Source: Rhodobacteraceae bacterium UBA2553 (GTDB lineage: Bacteria > Pseudomonadota > Alphaproteobacteria > Rhodobacterales > Rhodobacteraceae). From it: a stretch of 45,302 nucleotides of DNA. Under the pieces are notes generated by a model, which saw nothing but the letters and a program-made list of their open reading frames with translations, had not been told where the DNA came from and did not search any database. A program made the position numbers and the translations under genes. This document shows positions 33,526-41,353 of the stretch, piece after piece; position 1 is the stretch's first letter; the number at the start of each line of letters is the position of its first letter. The DNA lies in contig DDMF01000080.1 of the NCBI GenBank assembly GCA_002340515.1, positions 1 to 45,302 on the forward strand, written 5' to 3'.

Positions 33526-34821
33526 ATGGCCTATATCCGTTCCATATTGGCAATGCTCTTCGTGGTGACGCTGACAATTCTGTCGGCGGCACCCACCCAC
33601 GCCGGTGCGCTGCAAGACCTGATCGACGCAGCACCCGATGGTGCAGATATTGTTCCTCCTGCGGGCACCTATACCGAGCAACTTGTCATCACCCGCCCTG
33701 TTGTGATTGACGGGCGCAATGGTGTGGTGATTGACGGTGGGGGCGAAGGCACCATTGTCACGCTCGATACGGATGGGGTTACATTGAAGAACCTGACCAT
33801 TCGCAACTCTGGCCGTCTGCATAATAAGGTTGACGCCGGACTGCGGGTGAACAGCAACTTTAATGTGATCCGTGATGTGACGATCGAAAATGCGCTGTTT
33901 GGCGTTGATCTTAACCAAGCCGATAACAACGTTTTTCGCCGTGTGCATATCAGCTCCAAGGACATGTCCATGGGCCTGCGCGGCGACAGTATGCGGATCT
34001 ATTATTCGAACAACAATGTGGTCGAAGACAGCCTGATTGAAGAGGCCCGTGATGTGGTGATTTGGTACAGCCAAAATAATACATTTCGGCGCAACACCAT
34101 CCGTAACAGCCGCTATGGTATCCATTTTATGTATGCCCATGAAAACAAGGTGGAAAACAACGAGATTTCCGACTGTGTGGTTGGGGTTTTCCTGATGTAT
34201 GCCAACAATACCGTTGTGCGTGAGAACAAGATTTTGCGCGCGTGGGGGGCGTCTGGCGTGGGGGTTGGGTTTAAGGAAAGCTCGGGTGCTGTGATTGAAC
34301 GCAATGACATCATCGGCAATGCCACGGGGATATATCTGGACCCGTCGCCCTGGGATCCGGACATGGACAATAACTTTAATGACAATGTGATTGCCTATAA
34401 CGGCATGGGGATCGAATTCCACACCGATTGGACCGGCAACCATTTTCGTCGCAATGCAATGATGTCGAACTTTACCCAAGTATCGGTACGCGGTCGCGGC
34501 ACGGCGTTGCGCGAAGGCTGGGAAGGTAATTACTGGGATGACTACGCGGGTTTTGATAAGGATCAGGACGCGATGGGCGACGTTCCGTATGAGATTTACA
34601 ACTACGCGGACCGTCTGTGGATGGAGGTGCCTTCCGCATCGTTCTTCCGTGGAGGCCTGGCCTTGGCCGCGCTTGATTTTGTTGAACGCCTCGCCCCCTT
34701 TTCCGAACCGCGCCTTTTGGTGCGGGAACAGGTGCCGATGATGGACAAAGGGGCGTTGGCCGAGGCCGTCGAAGCCCCTAAAAATGACCGCCCCAAAACG
34801 GCTTTGGAGATGTTGCAATGA
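33526..34821 (+). CDS. nosD: NosD, periplasmic CASH-repeat protein for CuZ assembly
   Basis: A 431-residue exported protein. The signal ends at THA (about residue 26). Parallel beta-helix (CASH/PbH1) repeats fill residues ~40-330, visible as recurrent asparagine-rich turns such as NNVFRRVHISSKDM, NNTFRRNTIRNSRYG and NKVENNEISDC. The C-terminal NYWDDYAGFDKDQDAMGDVPY is typical of NosD. It acts with NosFY to build the four-copper CuZ site, probably by handling sulfur. Its stop overlaps nosG by four bases. Confidence 0.95.
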   Translation: MAYIRSILAMLFVVTLTILSAAPTHAGALQDLIDAAPDGADIVPPAGTYTEQLVITRPVVIDGRNGVVIDGGGEGTIVTLDTDGVTLKNLTIRNSGRLHNKVDAGLRVNSNFNVIRDVTIENALFGVDLNQADNNVFRRVHISSKDMSMGLRGDSMRIYYSNNNVVEDSLIEEARDVVIWYSQNNTFRRNTIRNSRYGIHFMYAHENKVENNEISDCVVGVFLMYANNTVVRENKILRAWGASGVGVGFKESSGAVIERNDIIGNATGIYLDPSPWDPDMDNNFNDNVIAYNGMGIEFHTDWTGNHFRRNAMMSNFTQVSVRGRGTALREGWEGNYWDDYAGFDKDQDAMGDVPYEIYNYADRLWMEVPSASFFRGGLALAALDFVERLAPFSEPRLLVREQVPMMDKGALAEAVEAPKNDRPKTALEMLQ

Positions 34822-35603
34822 GCACCGATTCCGCCCCCGAACAACCTAAGAAAAAGAGACTAACCCGCCGTGAGCTGGAACGTCGTCGGATGTTGATCCG
34901 GTCTGGTGCCGCTGGCGCTGTGGCCGTGACTGCTGCTTTGGTTGGTCTTTATCCGGTAAAGGCACAGGTGTTTGATCGCTTGCGGCCGCCCGGTGCCATT
35001 CCCGAGGATGATTTCCTCGCGGCGTGTATCAAATGCGGCCAATGCGTTCAGGTGTGCCCGGTTGAGGCCATTAAACTGGGGGATGGGGCCGAAGGTTATG
35101 GCCTTGGCGTTCCTTACATTGATGCGCGCGGTCAGGCTTGCGACTTTTCCTGTGATGCGGTGCAATGCGTTTTGGCGTGCCCGACTGGCGCGCTGTCCCA
35201 TGATATCTCGGCCAAAGAAGAGGTGTTCATTGGCAAGGCCCGCTTGGCGCGCCCATCGTCGTGTTTGGCGATGAAAGGATTGGGGTTCGAAGGTCACGCC
35301 CGTGGTCAGGATTTCGAAGGCCTGTTGCGCTATGAGGAAATTGACCGCTGGACCCCCATTAAAATTGCGGATCACCCCTATGATCTGGAGCTTTGTGATC
35401 TTTGCGTGCGTGAATGCCCCATTGAGGATGCAATCTATCTGGAGCCACTGTCGGGAGACGACGGGGATGCGCGCCACCAGCCGATCATAACGGACAAATG
35501 CGTCGGGTGTGGGGCGTGCGAAATGATCTGCCCCACCGAACCCGCCGCCATCGTAGTTGACACGGAACTGAGCATTGAGCGCCAAAAAGGAGCCGTGTCA
35601 TGA
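34818..35603 (+). CDS. nosG: NosG, NapG-like periplasmic ferredoxin
   Basis: A 261-residue NapG-like protein with four [4Fe-4S] cysteine sets: CIKCGQCVQVCP, CDFSCDAVQCVLACP, CDLCVRECP and CVGCGACEMICP. The N-terminus has RRRMLIRSGAAGAVAV, a Tat-like signal as in NapG. With NosH it forms a putative quinol dehydrogenase that feeds the cytochromes of NosZ, replacing the NosR of clade I systems. ATGA overlaps join it to nosD and nosH. Confidence 0.9.
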   Translation: MSTDSAPEQPKKKRLTRRELERRRMLIRSGAAGAVAVTAALVGLYPVKAQVFDRLRPPGAIPEDDFLAACIKCGQCVQVCPVEAIKLGDGAEGYGLGVPYIDARGQACDFSCDAVQCVLACPTGALSHDISAKEEVFIGKARLARPSSCLAMKGLGFEGHARGQDFEGLLRYEEIDRWTPIKIADHPYDLELCDLCVRECPIEDAIYLEPLSGDDGDARHQPIITDKCVGCGACEMICPTEPAAIVVDTELSIERQKGAVS

Positions 35604-36583
35604 GTGTGAAATGGTATCTGCACAAACTGGCGATGATGTTTGGCGCCGAAGCACGCCGTCCCACCAAAGGCGAAGAAACCGACGCCGCACGTGAGATGAA
35701 AAAGTTCCAAAAAACGCCTGAGCAAACGGTTGAACGCCGCAAAATTATCCAGCACGAATTGGACTTCCCTGTTGTTAGTAACAAGTGGAAATTCGCCCGC
35801 TGGACGTCGATCATTCTGATCAACGTGATGTTCATTGTGTCCTTTGCGTGGGACGTGCAGTTGGTTGAGGGCGCGATGACCGCGTCCCGCTTTCTTGGTT
35901 TCCACATGGCGGATCCCACCGGTGCACTTCAGGTCATGCTGGCGTTCAAACAGATCATGCTGAATCTGCTGATTGGCACCGTGACGGTGATGATCATCTG
36001 GTGGTTTTTTGGCGGTCGGGCGTTTTGTTCCTGGGCCTGTCCCTATCACCTTCTGGCGGAATGGGCCGAATCTACTCATCTGTTTCTGGCCAAGCGCGGC
36101 TGGGTCAAAGACCACCCGTTTCACCGGGGCTTGCGCGTGGTCTTGTGGTTTGTCTTTATGGGTCTTGCGCTGGTCACCGGCTACACCGCGTTTGAATACA
36201 TCAATCCCGTTGGCATCGTCAGCCGCGCGTTGATTTACGGCCCATCATTGGCTGTTCTCTGGGTTGTTTTCTTGCTGTCGATCGAGATTTTCTTTTCGCG
36301 TCGCTTTTGGTGTCGCTATGCCTGCCCGATGGGGCTCACATACGGTGTAATTGGCACCGCCGCACCGATCCAGATCAAATACGAACTCGATAAATGTGTG
36401 CATGAAGGGGAGTGTCGGGCGGTGTGCCTTGTGCCCCATGTGCTCGACATTACGAAAATGGGCTACGCGCAGGACACGGAAGAGTTCATCGCACCCGATT
36501 GCACCCGCTGCGGTCTGTGTGTCGATGCCTGCCCGCAAGGCGCGCTAAGCTTTACCCTTAGGGGATTGGACAAGGTGATCTGA
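35600..36583 (+). CDS. nosH: NosH, NapH-like membrane iron-sulfur quinol dehydrogenase
   Basis: A 327-residue protein with four to five membrane helices. Two CxxxCP motifs, CSWACPYH and CRYACPMG, sit after helices, and two ferredoxin sites, CVHEGECRAVCLVP and CTRCGLCVDACP, lie at the C-terminus. NapH-type proteins oxidise quinol, usually menaquinol, on the membrane and reduce the partner ferredoxin NosG. An extra N-terminal charged stretch (~60 residues) precedes helix 1. It overlaps nosG by four bases and nosF by one base. Confidence 0.9.
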   Translation: MSVKWYLHKLAMMFGAEARRPTKGEETDAAREMKKFQKTPEQTVERRKIIQHELDFPVVSNKWKFARWTSIILINVMFIVSFAWDVQLVEGAMTASRFLGFHMADPTGALQVMLAFKQIMLNLLIGTVTVMIIWWFFGGRAFCSWACPYHLLAEWAESTHLFLAKRGWVKDHPFHRGLRVVLWFVFMGLALVTGYTAFEYINPVGIVSRALIYGPSLAVLWVVFLLSIEIFFSRRFWCRYACPMGLTYGVIGTAAPIQIKYELDKCVHEGECRAVCLVPHVLDITKMGYAQDTEEFIAPDCTRCGLCVDACPQGALSFTLRGLDKVI

Positions 36584-37461
36584 TGGGAATGATCCGCATC
36601 AACAAGCTGACCAAGCGGTTTGAAAAACGCGCGGTGCTGGACGAGCTGACGTTGTCGATCAATGCCGGCGATCGCATTGCGCTCATCGGGTCAAACGGTG
36701 CCGGGAAAACGACCCTATTCCGTTGTCTTTTGGGGCATTACCGGTTCTCCGGTGAGGTTGGGTTTGATGGCGCAGATAAAGGCCGTCGTGATCTGGACAT
36801 GCTCTCACGCGTGGCGTTTGTGCCGCAAACACCACCGCCCTTGCGGATGCCTGTGGGCGAACTTTTGGGTTTTGCCGCCAAAGGCTCCGGCGCGGACCCG
36901 GCCAAAATGAATGACATTGCTGACGCGATGGGCATTGACCTGGCCGAGATCAACACCCGTCCCTTTTACCGTCTGTCTGGTGGACAAAAGCAAAAGGTGC
37001 TGGTCACTGTGGCGCTGGCGCGCGCCGCTGATCTGTTGATTTTTGACGAACCCGCCGCCAACCTTGATCCTGCCGCACGTGCTGTGTTCATCGACCTTTT
37101 GGCAGAACGGCGCGATGCGTCTATGCTGATCGCGTCGCACAGATTGGAAGAGGTCGCCCCCCTTGTGAACCGGGTGATCGAAATGGACCGGGGCCAAGTT
37201 GTGCTGGATGACAGCGTGATGGACCGCCTTAAGGCTGGGCACTTTCGCGCCTGCCGTATTGGTCTTGCCGAACCGCACCCAACCTTTGCCGCCGCCCTCG
37301 CAGAATGGGGTTTTACGGCGCAGAATGAGACTTTGTTTGAAGGGCAGATCCCTGCCGGTGACACGCTGCGGTTCCTCGGAACGCTCAGCCGTTATGCCAG
37401 CCTGGTGGATCGCCTGTCACTGGAAACCGATCCGGATGGGTCGGACGCTGGAAAGGAGTGA
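36583..37461 (+). CDS. nosF: NosF, ABC transporter ATPase
   Basis: A 292-residue ABC ATPase. Walker A is IGSNGAGKTTLFRCLL, the signature FYRLSGGQKQKV, Walker B DLLIFDEPAANLD, followed by the switch His in LIASHRLEE. With NosY it forms the ATP-driven unit that supports CuZ maturation by NosD. A ~75-residue C-terminal extension after the ABC core matches NosF length. Confidence 0.95.
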   Translation: MGMIRINKLTKRFEKRAVLDELTLSINAGDRIALIGSNGAGKTTLFRCLLGHYRFSGEVGFDGADKGRRDLDMLSRVAFVPQTPPPLRMPVGELLGFAAKGSGADPAKMNDIADAMGIDLAEINTRPFYRLSGGQKQKVLVTVALARAADLLIFDEPAANLDPAARAVFIDLLAERRDASMLIASHRLEEVAPLVNRVIEMDRGQVVLDDSVMDRLKAGHFRACRIGLAEPHPTFAAALAEWGFTAQNETLFEGQIPAGDTLRFLGTLSRYASLVDRLSLETDPDGSDAGKE

Positions 37462-37464
37462 CCC

Positions 37465-37953
37465 ATGTGTGGATGCTCTCATAAACCCAATCGGCGCGTG
37501 GTGCTTTCAATGCTGGCCGCAGTGCCCATTGTTGCGGCATGTAAGCCCAAAAAAGAAGGCCCCGAAGATATTCGTTGGGGTCGGGAAACCTGTGAAATTT
37601 GCGGCATGATCATATCCGATCCACGTTACGCCGCCGAAGTGCGTGGCGGCCCGGACAAGCGTCTGGCGAAATTCGACGATATTGGTGACGCGGTGCATTG
37701 GCTTGATATGCAATCGTGGAAAGAAGAGCCTGACGTAGAGTTCTGGGTGCGTGATAGCAACACCGGTGAAGATTGGCTGGACGCGCGTACATCCTATTAC
37801 CATTCTGGCACCGTTAGCCCGATGGATTATGGCTACGCCGCCGTACCATCCGCTGAATCCGGCGCTGTTCGATTTGACGAAATGGTCAAAGCAGTGTTAT
37901 CGCGCGGTCTATCCAGCCGTTGTTTGCCTGTGGAAGAGATCGCATCGAGATGA
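37465..37953 (+). CDS. nosL: NosL, copper-binding lipoprotein
   Basis: A 162-residue lipoprotein. A lipobox (VAAC, Cys26) follows the signal, and the Cu(I)-binding CEICGM is at residues 43-48. NosL delivers copper to NosZ or the NosDFY complex at the periplasmic side. The N-terminus starts Met-Cys-Gly-Cys-Ser-His, extra cysteines before the signal helix that may be incidental. It lies between nosF and nosY, while usual order is nosF-nosY-nosL; its stop overlaps nosY by four bases. Confidence 0.95.
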   Translation: MCGCSHKPNRRVVLSMLAAVPIVAACKPKKEGPEDIRWGRETCEICGMIISDPRYAAEVRGGPDKRLAKFDDIGDAVHWLDMQSWKEEPDVEFWVRDSNTGEDWLDARTSYYHSGTVSPMDYGYAAVPSAESGAVRFDEMVKAVLSRGLSSRCLPVEEIASR

Positions 37954-38792
37954 CCAATCCTATTCGCACGACCTTGGGGCATATGCTGCGCCTTGAGCTT
38001 CAGGAAAGCCTGCGTTCGCGTTGGTTTCATTTCTATGCTGCTGTTACGATCGGCTTGATGCTTCTGTTGATTTTTACGGGGGTTGCCGAAAGCCGCGTTC
38101 TTGGATTTACGGGTCTATCCCGCCTGTTAGTGACCTATATTCAGATCACTATGGCGATTTTGCCGCTGTTTATCATTGTTGTGACGGCGCGTTCGATGGT
38201 CGGGGATCGTGAGGCTGGAAATCTAGAGTATATGCTTGCCTTTCCGATCAGTTTAGGCACATGGTTTTGGGGGCGTTTTATCGCACGTCTTGCGCTGATC
38301 TTGGTGCCAGTCTTTGCTGCCCTCGCGATTGCTGCGATTTTCGGAGCAGTGAAAGGCCACGACATTCCGTGGCGCCATGTTGGTCTCTATTCCGGCTTAA
38401 CAGCCGCGTTGGCGACGTGTTTCCTTGGGCTCGGATTTCTGTTGTCAGCCATCTCAAAGTCCACTGAAATTGCCCTTGGGGCGAGCTTGTTGATCTGGCT
38501 GTTGTTGGTGGCGCTTTTTGATTTGCTGCTGTTGTCGGTATTGATCAAAGCGCAGTTTATTCCGGAATTTGTGATCGGAATTGCCTTGGCCAATCCGCTG
38601 CAAAGCTTTCGCACGGCCTCGATGATCTTGTTTGACCCTCAGCTGATTCTGCTGGGGCCTGCGTCTTACGTGATCTTGGATAATTTCGGTGTGACGGGAT
38701 ATGTGCTTTGGGCGCTGGGTTACCCCACGGCGCTGGGCGTCGTGTTTGCGGGACTTGGATATTGGCGGTTTAGCCGATCAGATCTGGTCTAG
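37950..38792 (+). CDS. nosY: NosY, ABC transporter permease
   Basis: A 280-residue permease with six membrane helices (first about residues 24-45). The typical NosY start is LRLELQESLRSRWFHFYA, with DREAGNLEYMLAFPISLGTWFWGRF as the coupling region and FRTASMILFDPQL near the end. It partners NosF. ATG 37950 overlaps the nosL stop as ATGA; the upstream TTG start is unnecessary. It ends the nos operon, followed by a terminator. Confidence 0.95.
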   Translation: MTNPIRTTLGHMLRLELQESLRSRWFHFYAAVTIGLMLLLIFTGVAESRVLGFTGLSRLLVTYIQITMAILPLFIIVVTARSMVGDREAGNLEYMLAFPISLGTWFWGRFIARLALILVPVFAALAIAAIFGAVKGHDIPWRHVGLYSGLTAALATCFLGLGFLLSAISKSTEIALGASLLIWLLLVALFDLLLLSVLIKAQFIPEFVIGIALANPLQSFRTASMILFDPQLILLGPASYVILDNFGVTGYVLWALGYPTALGVVFAGLGYWRFSRSDLV

Positions 38793-38798
38793 GAAAAC

Positions 38799-38824
38799 GG
38801 GGCGCAATTGACGCCCCATTTTCT
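38799..38824. terminator. Bidirectional terminator after nosY and the TlpA-like gene
   Basis: GGGGCG pairs with CGCCCC around CAATTGA; TTTTCTTT follows on the plus strand and a T-run (complement of AAAA 38794-38797) on the minus strand. Confidence 0.85.
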
Positions 38825-39361
38825 TTAACGACCCAGCCCATTGAGCCATTCAATCGTTTCCATATCATCCCAAACGGCCTCGCCAGTGATGGTATAGGCG
38901 TGTTGTAAGTCCGGGGTCAGGATTGCAGTGGTGGGCAGATGCTCCAACCCAAGCGTGTCATGCAAATTCCGTCCGTTTCCCATGTAAACCGGCAATTCAT
39001 CAAACCCGTTGTCTGTTAAGAACTTACGCACAAACCAAGGCCCCTTACGTTCAAACGCAAGGGGCAAGAACTGGATATGATCTTTGTCCAAGGCCCGCGA
39101 CATGCGCACGACGGACGGCATTTCGTCTTTGCATTGCTTGCACCATGGGCCCCAAAGGCTCAGGACAACCCAGCGCCCTTGCCAGTCAGCCAAGGACACG
39201 GGTTCTTTTTGCTCATTCAGGATTTTTAGTGGCAGGGCAGATGCGCCATCGACCACCTGTACCGCGAGGCTTGTTGCCGTGGGGACCCCAGCCTTGGCCA
39301 AGACTGGCATCGCGGTTGCCGCCGCGAGTGTGGTTAGCATATGCCGCCGGGTTAAGAACAT
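38825..39361 (-). CDS. TlpA-like periplasmic thioredoxin-fold protein
   Basis: A 178-residue exported protein. The N-terminus (LTRRHMLTTLAAATAMPVLA) is a possible Tat or Sec signal. The thioredoxin fold has WGPWCKQC with Cys74 and Cys77, preceded by a beta strand typical of TlpA/ResA. Such proteins keep Sco or CuA cysteines reduced for copper loading, or act in cytochrome c maturation. It follows the SCO1-like gene by one base, so both are one transcript; the pair faces the nos operon. Confidence 0.85.
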   Translation of the reverse strand: MFLTRRHMLTTLAAATAMPVLAKAGVPTATSLAVQVVDGASALPLKILNEQKEPVSLADWQGRWVVLSLWGPWCKQCKDEMPSVVRMSRALDKDHIQFLPLAFERKGPWFVRKFLTDNGFDELPVYMGNGRNLHDTLGLEHLPTTAILTPDLQHAYTITGEAVWDDMETIEWLNGLGR

Positions 39362-39362
39362 C

Positions 39363-39974
39363 CTATTGCTCAGCTGCGCGTATGGCCGCCTGAATATAGG
39401 CTGTGATTTTCTCGGGGTGCATGCCATGCGGAAAGCGTTTGATCAGCCGTCCGCCGGGATCGACAAAGGCGATTGATGCTGTGTGATCCACGGAATATTC
39501 TTCCGGTTTTTCAGGATCTTCGATGTGGAATTCGTAGCGTGCATTAAAGGCTTTGACCATGTGATCGGTATAGGCCTTTGGCCCGCGCAACCCAATGATG
39601 CGCTTGTCAAAGAACCCAAGATATTCGCGCAGCTCGCGGGCGGTGTCTCGGTCCGGGTCAACGGTCACAAACAGCACCGCGATGTCATTGGTGTTTTCGC
39701 CGAGTTTCTCCATCACATCCGCGAGGGTCGACAGGGAGGTCGGGCATACGTCGGGGCAGCCCATGTAACCAAAATAGACCAGCACGAATTTGCCCTGAAG
39801 GTCTTCGTCCTTCACGATATTTCCGTAGGTGTCTTCCATCAGATACCGGCGGCGATGGGGTTCAGCATCTGCCAGCATATCAGGTTCTGATGTTGCGTTT
39901 TGTGCCCAAGCAGGCAGGGCAAAGGAAAGCCCGGATAGGGCGGTGGTGATCAAAAAGGCGCGGCGGGTTTGCAT
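39363..39974 (-). CDS. SCO1/SenC-family copper chaperone
   Basis: A 203-residue exported protein. The twin-arginine-like start (MQTRRAFLITTALSGLSFALPAWAQ) precedes the thioredoxin-like domain with CPDVC (Cys73 and Cys77) and the copper-binding His in SVDHTASIAFVDPGG. Sco proteins insert copper into CuA sites. Here, next to nos and near PCuAC, the CuA of NosZ is a likely client besides cytochrome oxidase. ATG 39974 has GGAG eight bases upstream; earlier ATGs at 39980 and 39995 are too close or poorly spaced. An FNR-type box lies upstream at 40027-40040. Confidence 0.9.
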   Translation of the reverse strand: MQTRRAFLITTALSGLSFALPAWAQNATSEPDMLADAEPHRRRYLMEDTYGNIVKDEDLQGKFVLVYFGYMGCPDVCPTSLSTLADVMEKLGENTNDIAVLFVTVDPDRDTARELREYLGFFDKRIIGLRGPKAYTDHMVKAFNARYEFHIEDPEKPEEYSVDHTASIAFVDPGGRLIKRFPHGMHPEKITAYIQAAIRAAEQ

Positions 39975-40026
39975 TAGCATTTCTCCAGATTCCATCTTTG
40001 ATTAGCTTCTGGAACCTGCCTCTGCC

Positions 40027-40040
40027 TTGACTTTGATCAT
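40027..40040 (-). promoter_or_regulatory. FNR-type box upstream of SCO1/TlpA operon
   Basis: TTGACTTTGATCAT has the same TTGAC-N4-ATCA core as the box at 25535. A GCTAAT on the minus strand (40006-40001) lies 30 bases away as possible -10. It is weaker than the other three boxes. Confidence 0.55.
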
Positions 40041-40096
40041 GGAGTGTATTCGGCGCATGTCTATCTTGGGGAAACTTGGAAACCGAGGATGTATGG

Positions 40097-40948
40097 ATGA
40101 CTGATCTTTTGGCCAAATTACTGCCGCTAGGCTTGGCGCTGTTGATGTTTGTGGTCGGGCTAAGGTTGCGGCCGCGCGACATCTGGGCAGTGTTTAGAAC
40201 ACCAAAAGCATTGGCCGTTGGATTGGCGGTGCAAATGCTGGCTTTGCCAATCTTGGCATTTGTGCTGGGCCGCGCATTGGGATTGTCTCTTGTGATGCAG
40301 GCGGGGTTGATCCTGGTGGCTGCAGCCCCCGGCGGGGTGACGTCGAATTACATCGCCTACTTGGTGCGTGCAGATTTGGCCCTGTCGACCGGGATGACGC
40401 TGATCACCACCTTGCTGGCCAGCCTGACGATTCCCCTGATCTTAGCGCTGAGTGGAGTTGAGGGCGTAGGCTCTGGTGCAAGTTTGGCAATGCTCAGCCT
40501 CGCCATGTTGGCCGTGTCCCTGGTGCCTCTTTTGTTGGGCATGGGTTTGGTTGCGGTGTTCACGCCGATCAGTAATCGTGTGCTGAAGGTGATGGAGCCG
40601 GTCGCGCGTGTGGTATTTTTTGCGATGGTCGCCGCAACATTCATTCAGAATTGGGGGCCAATGCAGGCGAACTTGGCCGAAGTGGGCGTGGCTGTTCTTG
40701 CCCTAAACCTTGGGGCATTGACCCTGGGTTTTGGCGCCGCGCAGATTATGGGGCTATCTTGGGCGCAAGGCCGCGCCATCATGGTTGAAGCCTCTTTGCA
40801 AAACGTCGCGGTGGCTTTGTTTGTTGCGGGATCCGTCTTGGACCAACCCGCCTTGACCGTGCCAGCACTTATCTATGCCGTGGTGATGAACATCAGCGCC
40901 TTGGTCCAGATCGCCTTGCGTTCGCGTGGTGCGGCGCTGGCTGTGTAA
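40097..40948 (+). CDS. Bile acid:sodium symporter (BASS) family transporter
   Basis: A 283-residue protein with about nine to ten membrane helices. BASS marks are LMFVVGLRLRPRDIWAVFRTP near the N-terminus, LVAAAPGGVTSNYIAYLVRADLALS in the middle and VEASLQNVAVALFVAGSVL near the end, which parallel the sodium-binding crossover region. Bacterial members carry pantoate, pyruvate, sulfonates or other organic anions; the substrate here is unknown. ATG 40097 follows GAGG; the frame from TTG 40076 is not needed. A terminator follows. Confidence 0.85.
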   Translation: MTDLLAKLLPLGLALLMFVVGLRLRPRDIWAVFRTPKALAVGLAVQMLALPILAFVLGRALGLSLVMQAGLILVAAAPGGVTSNYIAYLVRADLALSTGMTLITTLLASLTIPLILALSGVEGVGSGASLAMLSLAMLAVSLVPLLLGMGLVAVFTPISNRVLKVMEPVARVVFFAMVAATFIQNWGPMQANLAEVGVAVLALNLGALTLGFGAAQIMGLSWAQGRAIMVEASLQNVAVALFVAGSVLDQPALTVPALIYAVVMNISALVQIALRSRGAALAV

Positions 40949-40950
40949 AT

Positions 40951-40983
40951 AAAAAGCCCCACCAGAAGGAGGGGCTTTTAAAA
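40951..40983. terminator. Bidirectional terminator between BASS transporter and trxA
   Basis: AAAAGCCCC pairs with GGGGCTTTT, with further CC/GG inside, around AGAA; A and T runs lie on both sides. It serves the convergent trxA on the minus strand too. Confidence 0.85.
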
Positions 40984-40998
40984 TCTCTATCGGGTCGA

Positions 40999-41319
40999 TT
41001 AGATGCTTTCGTCGATCCAAGCCTGAAGGGCTGCTTTTGGAGCGGCCCCCACTTTGTTCGACACAACCTGGCCGTCTTTGAACAGGAACAGCGCTGGAAT
41101 GCCGCGGACACCCATTTGCGCAGGGGCGTTCGGGTTCTCATCCACGTTTACCTTGGCGATTTTGATCTTGCCGTCGTATTCCACCGCCAGCTCTTCCAAT
41201 GCCGGGCCGATTTGTTTGCAAGGACCACACCATTCGGCCCAAAAATCTACAACAACCGGAACATCCGAGTTGCGCACTTCGGCGTCAAAGGTGGCATCGG
41301 TTACGGCAACAGTCGCCAT
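40999..41319 (-). CDS. trxA: Thioredoxin
   Basis: A 106-residue cytoplasmic thioredoxin. The active site is [14 protein letters not shown] (Cys31 and Cys34), and the cis-proline lies in [13 protein letters not shown]. It reduces protein disulfides with NADPH through thioredoxin reductase. ATG 41319 has AGGAG upstream; the longer frame to 41388 reaches into the addA end. It follows addA by 34 bases on the same strand, a common alphaproteobacterial order (addB-addA-trxA). Confidence 0.95.
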   Translation of the reverse strand: MATVAVTDATFDAEVRNSDVPVVVDFWAEWCGPCKQIGPALEELAVEYDGKIKIAKVNVDENPNAPAQMGVRGIPALFLFKDGQVVSNKVGAAPKAALQAWIDESI

Positions 41320-41353
41320 GGCAGTTCTCCTGAATTTGCATGTTGGCCTGAAC

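Noticed and set aside
33379..34818. 479-residue open frame on the minus strand opposite nosD
   Set aside because: It is a shadow of the biased codon use of nosD; its product is repetitive, lacks a start signal, and nosD is an unmistakable gene.
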